Source: Cryptomeria japonica (taxonomy: Eukaryota > Streptophyta > Pinopsida > Cupressales > Cupressaceae). Taken from it: 64,000 nt of DNA. Location of the stretch: the NCBI RefSeq assembly GCF_030272615.1, contig NC_081408.1, forward strand, positions 624,092,383 through 624,156,382, read 5' to 3'. Below, in pieces: positions 1-13,243 of this stretch (position 1 is the stretch's first letter; every line of letters starts with the position of its first letter). The translations under genes were made by a program, and so were the position numbers. The notes under the pieces are model-generated. The model did not search any database. It had not been told where the DNA came from and saw nothing but the letters and a program-made list of their open reading frames with translations.

Positions 1-2280
1 GGATATGTGAACATGAGATTATGAGACATGTCATATCACATGACATGAGATTAAAAGAGATAAATATCCTAAGTGAACCCTAAGTGAGTTTAACTAACAA
101 GTGTTAATAGGATCTAGGAGGTGGACCCATTGGGTAATATTACTACTCACATCAATTATTGAAAGGGATGAAAAACACAAAATGGTAAAATGGAGCTAAA
201 ATAGGCACAAAACGTAATTTACTAAAATTGTGAAGTATGAAATTTTAATTATTACATTTTTCCCACACTTTGGTAGGATTATGATGAGCTAGATGAAAGA
301 AGCCTACTCTATAGTAAACATCTATATAATCATGAAATACAAAAGAATGTTATTACCATCAAAGAGACTTTAATCTTCAAATATTGAGGATCTTAATTTT
401 TACACTTTTACTTACCTTTATAAAGCATATAGAAAGCATATAGAGGTAGTAGTTATTATATGATAACAAAAGAAAGCTAGGACAACACATAGGTTAAACC
501 AAACAATAACAAGGTCTACCAATTTTAACATAACGAAGGAGCAAAAAATCTAAACTTAGACTATAAAAACATCTATTTATATCATCTAATGAGTATAAAA
601 ACTTTCAAGATAAAGTGATCATTTGCTTTGGATGAGATATATATAAATATTTTCTCCATAAAATAATAAAGGAAATAGTGTTTGGTTAGGACTCATGGTG
701 AATACAAGAACATTTTAATAAAAGAAAAATGAAGTAGGAAACTAGAAATTTGGATGAGAGATAATAGAACTTAGAACATGGGTAATGACAAATGGAAATA
801 GGATAAATATTATGGTAGCAAGGAATGTTCAGTAGCTATGCATGGATAGGAATAGGTTATACCTATGGTATTTTTTATTTTTTTATGATTATAATCAATA
901 AAAAGGTAATAAATGACAATGAAGGAGTTACCTTAGGTAATGGTAGCTATGCATGGATAGGAATAGGTTTTTACCTATGGTGTATTTTTTTTTATGATTA
1001 TAATCAATAAAAAGGTAATAAATCACAATGGAGTTACCTTAGGTAATGGTGATTGCCACACTAGTTAGCCCATAGGCTCAAGATTTTATTATATTAGTAT
1101 ATCGGATTATTTATTTTATTTCTTATTCCTTTTGATAACAATCTCTTGCCAATTAGATGTGACCTGCATATTTTCTCTCTCTCATCTTTGTGAAATGACT
1201 TTTCTTTCTCCTTTGTGGGTGTTTGCTTAGTTGAAGGGGCCTTAATTTTTATTAAGGTTTTATTGTTCTTTTTTTTTTTTAATTTTTAATTTTTTTTATG
1301 TGTTGATGATGCAGCGAGACATGTTAGAAATACACGATTCATATTATCAAGCTTATTTTAGTTTTTATAATACCCAAGTATTAGTATAGGTTGTATTCTC
1401 ATTTATAAAAGAGGTAGTGAAGTTGCAAAAGATCAACTTGTCTTTCATCACATTTGGGGGACTTGTAGCATAAACACAAAACCTAGTAGATCACCTTTAT
1501 GTTGATCACATTTTTGAGACTGTTGAATTGTTATATTTATAACCCTAATAGCATAAGCATAGAACCCATCATATGATTACCCACTATAAGGAGGAAAAGA
1601 CCTTGTGTGTATCTATCGTTGTTTAAATGGGCAGAACAAAATTATTTCCAACGTAGAGACTACCACTTTTGAGTACTAAAAAGAATGTTAAGGTCGTATA
1701 AAAGTGTGGGAAGATGATTTTCCATAATAAAGGTTGTAGCAAGGAGGGAGTATAATATTTTTAGTACATGTTTTCCTTATCAACGATTCTCGAAAAAGTT
1801 TCTTATCCTTACTTGGAATTTCATGAAATAATCAATCTTCAAAGATCCCTTAGGTTTTTCACTAGTTGTCTTTCTCCTTGTTTTATTCCCTTCTAGTAGT
1901 GTTACATCTTTATTCTATATAATTTCATCTCTAGTCAAGAAATCCAATTTAAGGTGAGGATCACCTGCAATACGAGAAGAGTACCAATACGTGCCTTAGT
2001 ATTTGAGAATTATATTTATACTTTTTGTTTAAAAAATGTTCAAACTACATTTTTAATGCCACTAGACTTCAATTTAAACTGCAATGTAATTTACAACTTC
2101 CCTTGAGGTTTTGGGTTTGTGGTTATTTTTCCTACTATAAAAGTTTTGTAGCCCTCGATTACATAAATTCTTGCTAGCTTTTTGTTTCTTCCCTATACAT
2201 TGGATGAAAATACAAGTTTTTGTTATGATAAAACATATTTTTATATATTTCCCTAGGAATAAACTAATAAATGTTTTGTT
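1..2280. other. AT-rich DNA, no gene recognised
   Basis: I see no credible coding region or RNA gene here. The only structure found is the tandem duplication at 832-1050, listed separately. Short open frames are what AT-rich DNA gives by chance. Confidence 0.5.
832..1050. repeat. Tandem duplication, two units of about 108 bp
   Basis: Unit 1 starts with GTAGCTATGCATGGATAGG at 832 and unit 2 with the same word at 943. Both run through TTATGATTATAATCAATAAA to the end word TTACCTTAGGTAATGGT. The spacing drifts from 111 to 106 because of small indels. The open frame across it only reflects the duplication. Confidence 0.85.
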
Positions 2281-2287
2281 TTACAAG

Positions 2288-2580
2288 TTGGGGAAGTTAA
2301 AATAATGTCAAGTGGGAGGTGCTTATATCCTGGAAGTCATGCTCTAGCATTGGGCATAACTGTTGTGATAGCCCTACTTTTGGCTCAAATTATTGTAAAT
2401 AATGCAGTTGGTTGTATTTGTTGTTCATATGATAATTGTTATCCTCCAAGATCCAATGGGACAATTTCCATCATCATTGCTCTCCTCTTTTTTGTCTGGA
2501 AACTTCCCTATGATTCAATCTGTCATATAATTGTGTCGCTTCTTGAGCTATTGTTAAGGTTTTTCAGTTACTTGAATTAA
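2288..2580 (+). pseudogene. Possible DUF1218 (MWL-like) membrane protein exon fragment
   Basis: The frame reads GEVKIMSSGRCLYPGS, then two hydrophobic stretches around a GCICC motif and a PRSNGTISI segment. DUF1218 plant membrane proteins have a similar order: a CxYP segment, a transmembrane helix ending in GC(I)CC, a short loop with SN, then another helix. A possible splice acceptor (ACAAG) sits just before 2288. The last part departs from the family pattern, suggesting a frameshift or decay. No upstream exon was found, so this is probably a gene fragment. The family call is made by eye. Confidence 0.42.
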
Positions 2581-4980
2581 AGCTAATGAAATATTAGGCA
2601 AATTAGTATGCATCAAAGTATCAATCTTATCTAATGAGTATTTTCTCATTTTAAATTGGCATCGTCAAGCATTATAGAGAGAAATGGCATAACAATTTTG
2701 CTAAAATCTAGATTGAAGTGTCCAAAGTTTCCATCCAAGCATAGAGATAAAGTGTAACAATTTTTATTTTCTCACAATTGTTGTTAATATGGAAAAATAT
2801 GACATACCTAGAAAAAAATGGCATAGCCTTTATTCTCCCACAATCATTTAAGAAAAAGCTACTTTCACATGCTTAACAAGAAGAATGATTGGCCTTCGTG
2901 TCTCATAAATAACACTAATATATGATCATTTTACATATTTACATATAAATATTAAAAATTATGACCATATTTGTCTTACAATTGAGATTAATGTGGAATA
3001 AATTCACAATCCCAACAACAAAAATGGTTGGTCTTTCCTGTCTTATGATAATTGTCAATGTATGGTCATTTTACATATTGATACCTAAACAATGAAAGTA
3101 GATAGCTTTCTTTTCCTTACACTGGTTGCCAATGTGGAGTAAGCTCAAAAAACCCAAATAACAAAATGGTTTGGTTTCGAAGTAGCTTATATATTTTACA
3201 TCTTACAAGTGACATTACAACAAAGCCAATTAATAGTATTTCAATCCTATTGTTTTGCATTAATTGAAGGCAATGTTGGAATTTTAATCATTTGAAATAT
3301 CCCAACTAAAGGTTTTGATTTTCTAACAATGATGAAAATATTATTAATATGTTTATGAGGTTGTGTACCTATTTAGGAAGGTTTTTTGAATTTAGTTTAA
3401 TATGATTAACAACTAGTGGTTCACGTTTGATAGTTAGAAGATTCAAAATTTACTAAGTATTACAAAATTGCATACTTTTTATCTTGATTACATATTCAAG
3501 TTTGGCATTTAAGTATAATGTACACAGGCACAACCAAATAAGGTGTTCACTAATCATTGATATCAACAAAGAATGATGAAGACTGATAAAATGATCAAAG
3601 ACAAGTTAAGAAAGGTTTGTAGAAGTCTTTGATTGGGTATTTGTAAATTATTTTAGCTGGATAAGTTCCTTAAGTCCAAAAGACTAAAATAAAGGAGCCA
3701 ACCAATAAACCTAATCATCGAACAATTACTAAACCAATTGTTCTTTACCACAAACACCTGCTATCACAACCAACTATGAGCTCAAAAGGTGGTTAAATAG
3801 TTATATCTATCAAGTTATATTGTATATTATAAATAATTCACCATCCAACTATTTGATATTATCTATTCCATATTGGTTATAAGTTATAACCCTTGTACAA
3901 ACTAATAATCTAATTATCTAACTACAACTCAATGTTGAATGAAATAATATTACTTTAAGTTATTTTTATGTTTCATAGAGGGGTAGCTCTGACATTTTTC
4001 ATCAAAGCTATCATTGATATTGACTCCATGATGATCATTTTATTCATATCAAAGCTTCAATTTTTAATTTCCCTTAAAAAATCTTAAGCTCTATTTCCTT
4101 AGCCTCCTCTTCATTTGGATTATTGTTCATCCAAAAAGAAAAAGATTGGACCTTGGACAAGGTCTTGATCAATCATGTTATACGTGTCAAGAAATTGAAA
4201 AAAAAAAGAAAAAAAGTTAAAAGACTGAAAAATTGCATAGACCTTTGCAATGACAAAAGGCTTAAACTTAATATCAAACATATGATATCGAGAATCATAA
4301 ATTTATTTCTCGTTAGAGAAAACAAAACATTTAGGATGACAATTGATGTGTGCTAGCATTACAATCTAAGTAGCCCAAGAGATTCACACAATCAATCAAT
4401 TCATATTAGAGAAGGGACAAACACCACTCACCAAACTTGAAAAATCTTATCAATCAAAATCTCTTGAAATCCAAGCCCTAAAATGCCATCAAAATTGGCC
4501 ACCAAGAAGGTTAACATTGTTTCCTTTGTTGTCTCGATAAAAACATGCACCACAAAAATTGAACTTCCACACAATTATCTATACCACTCAAAATGCAATT
4601 CAAAACTTTTTAGTAATAATAAAAAACTATTTTTTTATAGCAAGGTCACCAACAGTTACATGATCTTTTACTCAAGAAGCCAACTATGGAACCACTACTG
4701 TGCTAAATATCACAAGATTTTCCTTCAAGATCAACAAATAAAAAAACATGAATTATGAAGCAGGTTTGCAAAACATTCCTTCTCAAACTAAATAATCTAA
4801 AGGAAAACGCACCACTTAAAAACCATAAAATATGCACAATAATCTTATCATCTAAAACTGCACTCGACAACTTAATGATTTCAGCATTAAAAATATCAAA
4901 ATTCAAATGTGTAGCTTTGAGTCAATTTTCTATGACACATGATCCATAAAAATCCATCTCTTAAAAGAATAATTATCAAC
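2581..4980. other. AT-rich stretch, nothing assigned
   Basis: No conserved motif, RNA gene or element terminus was recognised. Lysine-rich open frames near 4123-4356 and others near 4483-4949 look like chance translations of A-rich DNA. Confidence 0.45.
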
Positions 4981-5027
4981 TTAGCTCTTATTATATCTAG
5001 GTGATGCTCACAATGGTGGGTTCAAGC

Positions 5028-5100
5028 GCTAGGGCATTATAGGAGGTCACCTATCCCAATATCACTCTAGCTTCAATGTTCTTAGCCATAGAGCTTAACC
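5028..5100 (-). repeat. 5S rRNA-derived fragment, copy A
   Basis: The minus strand of 5045-5068 reads like the C-box region of plant 5S rRNA (AGAGTRRTAYTRGGATRGGTGACC) with several changes, and the match weakens over the next ~30 bases. It is preceded by TCTAGGTGATGC, almost the same word that precedes copy B. The flanking similarity suggests a 5S-derived SINE-like repeat or dispersed 5S pseudogene, not a working gene. Confidence 0.6.
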
Positions 5101-5386
5101 TACAATCAAGCACATCTAGCTTACTACCACATTTGCAAAACCTTTAGCAAGTGTTATGCCCTATCAACCATTTAAAGCAGAGCTCCCTAGCTTCTCCATT
5201 TTGATATAAGTGGGGTTTTTCTTGGTGTATCAAATTATGTGATGATTTATTAGGATTCAACCATGTAGTTTGAGTCGATCTTCATCAATAATTTTTTCAT
5301 GAATAATTGTTTACAAGAACCCACCTCCCATTACCATGAATGAAACACTTAACACTCATTGCATCTAGGTGATCCCCACCAAGAAG
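5101..5386. other. Spacer between the two 5S-like fragments
   Basis: No gene seen. The end at about 5363 repeats the TCTAGGTGAT word found just upstream of copy A. Confidence 0.4.
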
Positions 5387-5450
5387 AACACCAAGACTTC
5401 CAACCAGGTCACCCATCCCAATACTACTCTAGCTCAAGTGGACTTAATTT
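5387..5450 (-). repeat. 5S rRNA-derived fragment, copy B
   Basis: The reverse complement of 5407-5430 differs from the plant 5S rRNA C-box region at about two positions. The match continues on both sides through the 5S 3' stem (ACTTCC/AACACC words) and towards the A box. The 5' part of 5S rRNA is missing, so it should not make a functional transcript. It may be a dispersed 5S pseudogene or the head of a 5S-derived SINE. Confidence 0.68.
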
Positions 5451-8233
<2,783 letters not shown>

Positions 8234-9388
8234 TCATGGAAATCTAACTTTAGAAAAGGCTAGTAAATCAATATAGGCTAATATGGGAATATGGTATTGT
8301 TGTGGTTGAATATGTAGCAAGCTAAAAACTCCAAGACTAGCTTGACTAGAATAATAAACTATTATGGTAGCATATAAAAGGTCACAACATAATAATAATA
8401 TGGAGAATATAGGTGGTAATATTGTGGGGAGGCATGTAAAGATGGAGAGAATCAAACATATACAAGAAGATATTTTTTTATAGAGTGCCTTTCCATCCAT
8501 AGTGCATAAGTAAAGGATAATAGCATGAGACTTCATAGTGACACGATATATTTCTAGTGTTAGGGGATTAAGGACTAGCAACTATCATGGAGGATGAGAA
8601 TAAATTAAAGTAAAATAATCACAAAAAAGAGGATATGAAAAGGTCAATTTTACAAAGACATGGTTTAAGATAAAAAGGTTCAATGATACCGTTTTCATGA
8701 AGACCAGGGCCTTTTCCTTTATATCCAGATTCTTCTATTAGTATATAATGTTTTAAGTTTAGTGAATAAAATAAAGAATTTGTAGATCTAAGTGTAACAA
8801 AAGGGATGTCATTATTAACTATATGCCCACTCGGTGGATATGAAGGATGAGTAACTAAGACAATATAACAAGGAGAATAATTATATTTGTGTAAAGGGTA
8901 AGAAGAAGATAAAGAGGGATCCATTATAATTGAGTTGATGTCATCATCAATGTTTTATTTTATAAATGAAGAAGAATATGGGGGATTTAGGATAATATGA
9001 CTAGTTAAATAATAGTTTTTAGATGGAGATAACGAATAGTATGTGGAAGAGTGATCAGGAAATGAAGGAAAATATAAATTTGAAAAATATACCTTGTATT
9101 AACTAAATTTGAGGAGAATTATCTTGAGCTAACTTAAGTGATTATTAGAAATTGGATCAATGGTATGGGCAGTGTTATTTTTAACACAAAGGGTTGGAAG
9201 GATATGATTGTGAGGTAGTAAACTGAGAGAATGAGGGTCCATATGTGGTGTGGAAATATTAGAACTATACATGATACATTTAACTTTATTCAAACAATGA
9301 GGAGTGAAGTCAAAAGAACTATAATCACAATCAAGAAAGGAGCTATAAGTTTGAAAAGGTGATTAAAGATGCTTTGGAGTTGGGAGAG
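8234..9388 (-). pseudogene. Decayed coding-like stretch of unknown element
   Basis: The minus strand reads largely open from beyond the LINE insertion site (rejoining at 30739) down to about 8619. It has Pro/Ser-rich text and then a segment near 8690-8740, GYKGKGPGLHENGIIEP, resembling a G-patch. G-patch-like motifs occur in some retroelement polyproteins and in RNA-binding proteins. A Tyr/Pro-rich stretch follows at 8234-8581. No protease or RT motif accompanies it, so the source is unknown. The big LINE is inserted in the middle of this reading. Confidence 0.3.
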
Positions 9389-9404
9389 GTGTATAAGGTA
9401 TGTT
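9389..9404. repeat. TSD, left copy, of the ORF3-bearing LINE
   Basis: GTGTATAAGGTATGTT is found here and again at 30723-30738, with no mismatch over 16 bp. It marks the LINE's 3' end on the minus strand. Confidence 0.93.
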
Positions 9405-9590
9405 CTGATTAATTAGAAAAATAGGTTTTAAGGACCCAAAACCTTTACATAGTAGTATAAGAGATCAACAAAAAGCAGCCAGATCTGCTAGAAACAACTT
9501 ACAAAAAGACTGGAAAAAACCCAGTCAACTGAAAGGACAACAAAAGAAAGGAACAACAGAGCAAAAAAAACCAAAGAAAACACATCACAA
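9405..9590 (-). other. LINE 3' UTR and 3' terminus
   Basis: T-rich on the LINE strand. Its last ~45 bases contain GGTTTTGGGTCC then AAACCTATTTT. A very similar terminal word, followed by a true A tail, ends the separate insertion at 37352. The terminus therefore appears to be a LINE-family 3' end and not random flank. Confidence 0.65.
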
Positions 9591-11312
9591 CTAAAAAGAC
9601 TTAAGGAACTCCTCCACCTTATTCACTAGCTGATCATAGTTTTCCGTGACAACTTTGAATTCTTCCAGGTCCTTGTTTGACTTTTTCTCCTTCTTTTTAC
9701 CTCTGGTCCTTGTTCTAGGTCATTGCACTTCTCTCATGCCATCCATATCAGGATCAATCTCCAGGGAATCCTTCTCCTCTTCCATTTTGTTGATGAGGAT
9801 TTTTGTGTTGCCAGTTGAAGCCTTCAGAATATTTAAGCTTTGTTCTGCAATGCTTTTGAGGCTTTCTTCAATTTTGTTGACTTTTTTATCAGTTTCCTCC
9901 ATTCTTTGATCCATACCAATCTCATTATTTTTCCTCTCAGTCAAGTCTTTCTCGATTTGCTCAAACCCGGGGTTAAAGGAGTCTCTGATCTCTTTGGCTT
10001 TAGTGATTGTTTTAGGCAGATCCTCAACCTGTTCTGCCATTGACTTGCCTTTGCCAAAACTAATAGTCTCCAGAATTTGGACTCTGTGATTTAGCTTCTT
10101 AATATCCTCCCCAACTTTCTTATAACTGGAAATTAGCCATTCAATGGTGTCCACAAAGCCTTTCAAACCTTCCAGAGGAGGACATGAGGAGGGATATTTC
10201 TCACCAGCGTTGTCTTTTTCCATATTGGGGGCGTCTCTAACAATAACTTTACCAAATTTTACGATTCTTTGTTCAAAACCTTCCCCAATGGTCTACTCCT
10301 CCACATTCTGGTCGAGGTCCAGGTTCTTATTCTGCACCTGTTCCTTGAGCTCCGTAATTTTGGCATCCTATTTCTTTTGTTTGTTCCTTGTTTGAATAGA
10401 AATTTTCTTTTCCTTTTTCTGGGGAGACGGGGGTTCCTTCTCAGAATCCTCAGAGACCTCTTCCTCCGAGGAGGAGCTAATTTAGAGAATTTTATCTTTA
10501 GATTTATTATTTCTCTTCGAGGAGGAAGGCTTGGTTCTCACATGTTTTCTTTTCTTACTAGCTTCCACTTCAGAATCATCCAAACTCTCTTCGGACTCAC
10601 TCATTGAATCACTATCTGACTCTGCACCTAAAGAAAAAACAGAATCCGACCCTTCCTCCTTTGAATCTAAAATAGAAGGCTGAGGGCGGGCAATTTGGTA
10701 AGCTTTGAAGTGGTCATAAATAAAAACCATGAGACCTTGATGCATTGCAGTATCACCCTTAGGGTTTTATTTGTGGGCCTTGATGGTGGCATTCATGGAG
10801 CACAACAGAAAATAAGGGATATTGACTTTTTCATCATACCTAAAATGGTTCAGCAAAACAAAATGGTAGCCATACACTTTTGTGAATCTACCATCCAAAG
10901 TGACATAGCGCATTATAGCAAATAAGACCTCCCTCCATGGTTTAACAAAAGCCCTAGGAGGATAGTAAGTTTTACTTATCTTAACCAAGCGCTTTTTCTC
11001 CTTTGTCATTTCAGGATATCTTTCAATGGCCTCCTTGCTCAATTTTTTGTCTCTGTAGTAATTTCTTCCTTCCCTGCAGAGACTCGTAACCTGAGCAATG
11101 AGGTCCTCATTTATGGAGATTGATTAATCTCCCATCTTCAGAGTGCCCTTTCTCCAGTTTTTACAGAAGAACTTAGGAATTGTGGCGTCGCACCCATGGA
11201 GCCTCTCCATAAACTTTGAAAACCCGCCCTTCTGTAAAATGTTCCAGACCACCTCCTTTTGCTTCCACTCCTTGCAGTTGCTGGATTTGTAATAGCATCG
11301 ATTTCCTCCCAT
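9591..11312 (-). pseudogene. LINE ORF3: accessory protein related to the Athila-like extra ORF
   Basis: One minus-strand frame runs from ATG (11312) to a TAG (9591-9593), about 573 codons, with no frameshift needed. The in-frame stops (after MGD, AHK, KIL, QKK, VEE and REVQ) are all explicable as CAA/CAG/CGA turned to TAA/TAG/TGA. The N-terminal ~210 residues form a compact domain with LIAQVTSL, then W..V....RYVTLDGRF....YHFVLLNH and NIPYFLL. An acidic Ser/Asp/Glu tract and a basic patch follow (10480-10700), then a long Glu/Lys-rich, probably coiled-coil tail (9600-10220). It lies 154 bp after ORF2. The head resembles plant putative-transposon-protein domains and clearly matches the ORF at 45943-48376. 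Function is unknown. Confidence 0.75.
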
Positions 11313-11466
11313 TTTTTCACAAACTAGAGTAGCAGGTCGAGAGTTGCAGAGAGCTTTAGGCAAATTTCTCGGAACTACCAAATATACTCAAAAAGCATGG
11401 GAAGTGGTAGCACGAGTCTTGCAATAAATGATACTGACCTTATTATTATTACTCATAGCACTCCTT

Positions 11467-12779
11467 TTAATCTGTTTCATCATTACTTTGTCCTTTTATG
11501 ATCTTTGGGGTACTATTATATCGATCCTTAAAAATGATTGATCTGACGTCATCAGGGATGTGTTCTTTGCCCTTCCATGTAATCATTTTGTCTTGGATGA
11601 CCACCACGTTGGTTGCCCAATCAGCAGAACCATTAACTTCACGATAGATATGAGATATGAAACATTTCTCAAAAGTGTTGATGAGGTCTCTAGCAGCCTT
11701 TATTATGTTATTGATAGTCCATGAAGGCTTAGAGGTTCCCTTTAGGCATTTGATGATGTTATTAGAATCCCCTTCTATCCATATATTGGGACAATTCCAT
11801 CTTTTGGCTAGGAGAATACCTTGAAGTGCCACCATTGCTTCTGCCTTGTGTTTAGTTTGACTCCCTATAGGAACAACAATCATTTCTTTATAGTTACCAT
11901 TTTCATCTATGAGGATAGCACCACATCCTGCATGACCAGGATTGCCTTTTGCAGCACCATCAAAGTTGACTTTGAGTCAACCATGTGGGGGAGTGTGCCA
12001 TCTAGCTTCGAGTCTTTTGTTTTGAGTGGGCTCAAGACTACCAACATACTTTAGATTCCAGGAACTTAATATGTGAGTTTCCATGGGGTTGGCAGAAATG
12101 CAAGGATTCTCGATGAGACCAATGTTCTCCACAATAGCCCATTGAATTTTCTGGAAAACATACTGGGTGAGAGAAGTGTCCCTGAAGATACGGTTGTTCC
12201 TTTCTTTCCATAAACCCCACATAATGTGAGGAAGAGATAACTGCCACAAAGATCTCAGAAAGGGGTTAGCCCAGTGATAATTCCAAGATTGGAACAAATC
12301 ACTGATAGTGTTAGGAAAAACCCAATCAATGTAAAAATTCTTAAGAAGTCTTTCCCAAATTGAAGCAGAAAAGGAACAGTGAATAGCCAAATGGTCCACA
12401 AACTCTTCCTCCTTGAGACAGAGAACACATCTATTGGGGAAAGAAAAGCCTCTACCCTTTAGATTGTCTAAGGTCAGGATTTTGTTTTGAAGGATAGTCC
12501 AAAATAAAAAATTAATTTTAGGGATTAAACCCTTTATCCAAGCTTTAGACCAAAAAGGATTCTTAGAGAGGGCTGGGGAAAGAACACCATACATAGAAGA
12601 GACAATAATGCTGCCTTAGAATCAAATTTCCAAATAAGGGAGTCTTCCTCTTTATTTAGCCAAACAAAAGAAAGATGGTTCTTGAGATTAATAAGGCCTG
12701 GGTGAATACTTTCAATGTTCTTCCATTTATCACCTATCTAATACCCTTCAAACAGAGGGCCATAGATTCTAATACATGA
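11467..12779 (-). pseudogene. LINE ORF2, C-terminal third: zf-RVT and RNase H
   Basis: Reading away from the Copia-1 insertion, the zinc-binding RT-associated domain spans about 12000-12600, with C-x2-C-x8-H-x4-C (CVLC...HLAIHC). The RVT_3-type RNase H domain follows at 11500-11980. It keeps NFDGA (first catalytic Asp), the Glu in HKAEA and the Asp in EGDSN. The ORF2 stop is at 11467-11469. A TGA at about 11977 separates the two domains in the same frame. RNase H would remove RNA from the RNA:DNA hybrid during target-primed reverse transcription. An archaeal-like RNase H in plant L1 elements is established. Confidence 0.88.
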
Positions 12780-12784
12780 GGGAG
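12780..12784. repeat. TSD of Copia-1, left copy
   Basis: GGGAG precedes the 5' LTR and recurs at 19480-19484 directly after the 3' LTR. Confidence 0.93.
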
Positions 12785-13231
12785 TGTTGGTGTAAATAAA
12801 TATTCATTTTGGATATTATTACACTTACTTAAGTTAACTTAGGATAATGCATCTCTTCGTAGTTTGGATTTGAGACACTTAGGGAAGTGTGCACATAGGG
12901 ATAGAGCTTGTAGGAGAAATTCCACCTTTTGTGGTCTTATTTTGCTATTACACTCCACATTCGGTGGGTCATCCACCTCTTGTGGAATATTATATTATTT
13001 CTCCTACCTACCCTTAGTATTTCTTACCTACCCTTGTTTCTCATTTAGCCACATGTCATATTTGTGTGCTCATACATCCATATGGCCTTGCCTATATAAG
13101 CAGGCCTCTATTCATTGTATTGGTTAATCTAGTTGATCATTTGTATATTGATGAGAATACAGTTTGTTCTTGTCATTCTATTGTCTCTTTTATGCTTTTC
13201 ATTATGCCCTTGATCTTGGCAAAATCCTACA
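12785..13231 (+). repeat. Copia-1 5' LTR
   Basis: 447 bp, starts TGTTGGTG and ends CCTACA. It is directly followed by the primer-binding site. A TATA-like TATATAAG lies at 13093-13100. Confidence 0.96.
13093..13100 (+). promoter_or_regulatory. TATA box in Copia-1 5' LTR
   Basis: TATATAAG in the context GCCTATATAAGCAGG, placed as expected for the LTR promoter. The 3' LTR copy is at 19341-19348. Confidence 0.75.
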
Positions 13232-13243
13232 TGGTATCAGAGC
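13232..13243 (+). other. Copia-1 primer-binding site (tRNA-iMet)
   Basis: TGGTATCAGAGC follows the LTR with no gap. It matches the 3' end of plant initiator tRNA-Met, the usual primer for plant copia elements. Confidence 0.95.

Noticed and set aside
4123-4356. Lysine-rich small ORF
   Set aside because: Follows directly from A-rich DNA; no conserved motif or context.
5028-5450. Working 5S rRNA genes
   Set aside because: Only part of the 120-nt gene matches, with substitutions in the control regions and no array.
9405-11312. ORF3 region as an independent host gene next to a LINE
   Set aside because: The 16-bp TSD lies outside it and the terminal sequence recurs in another LINE-like insertion. 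A 3' transduction remains possible and is stated in the findings.
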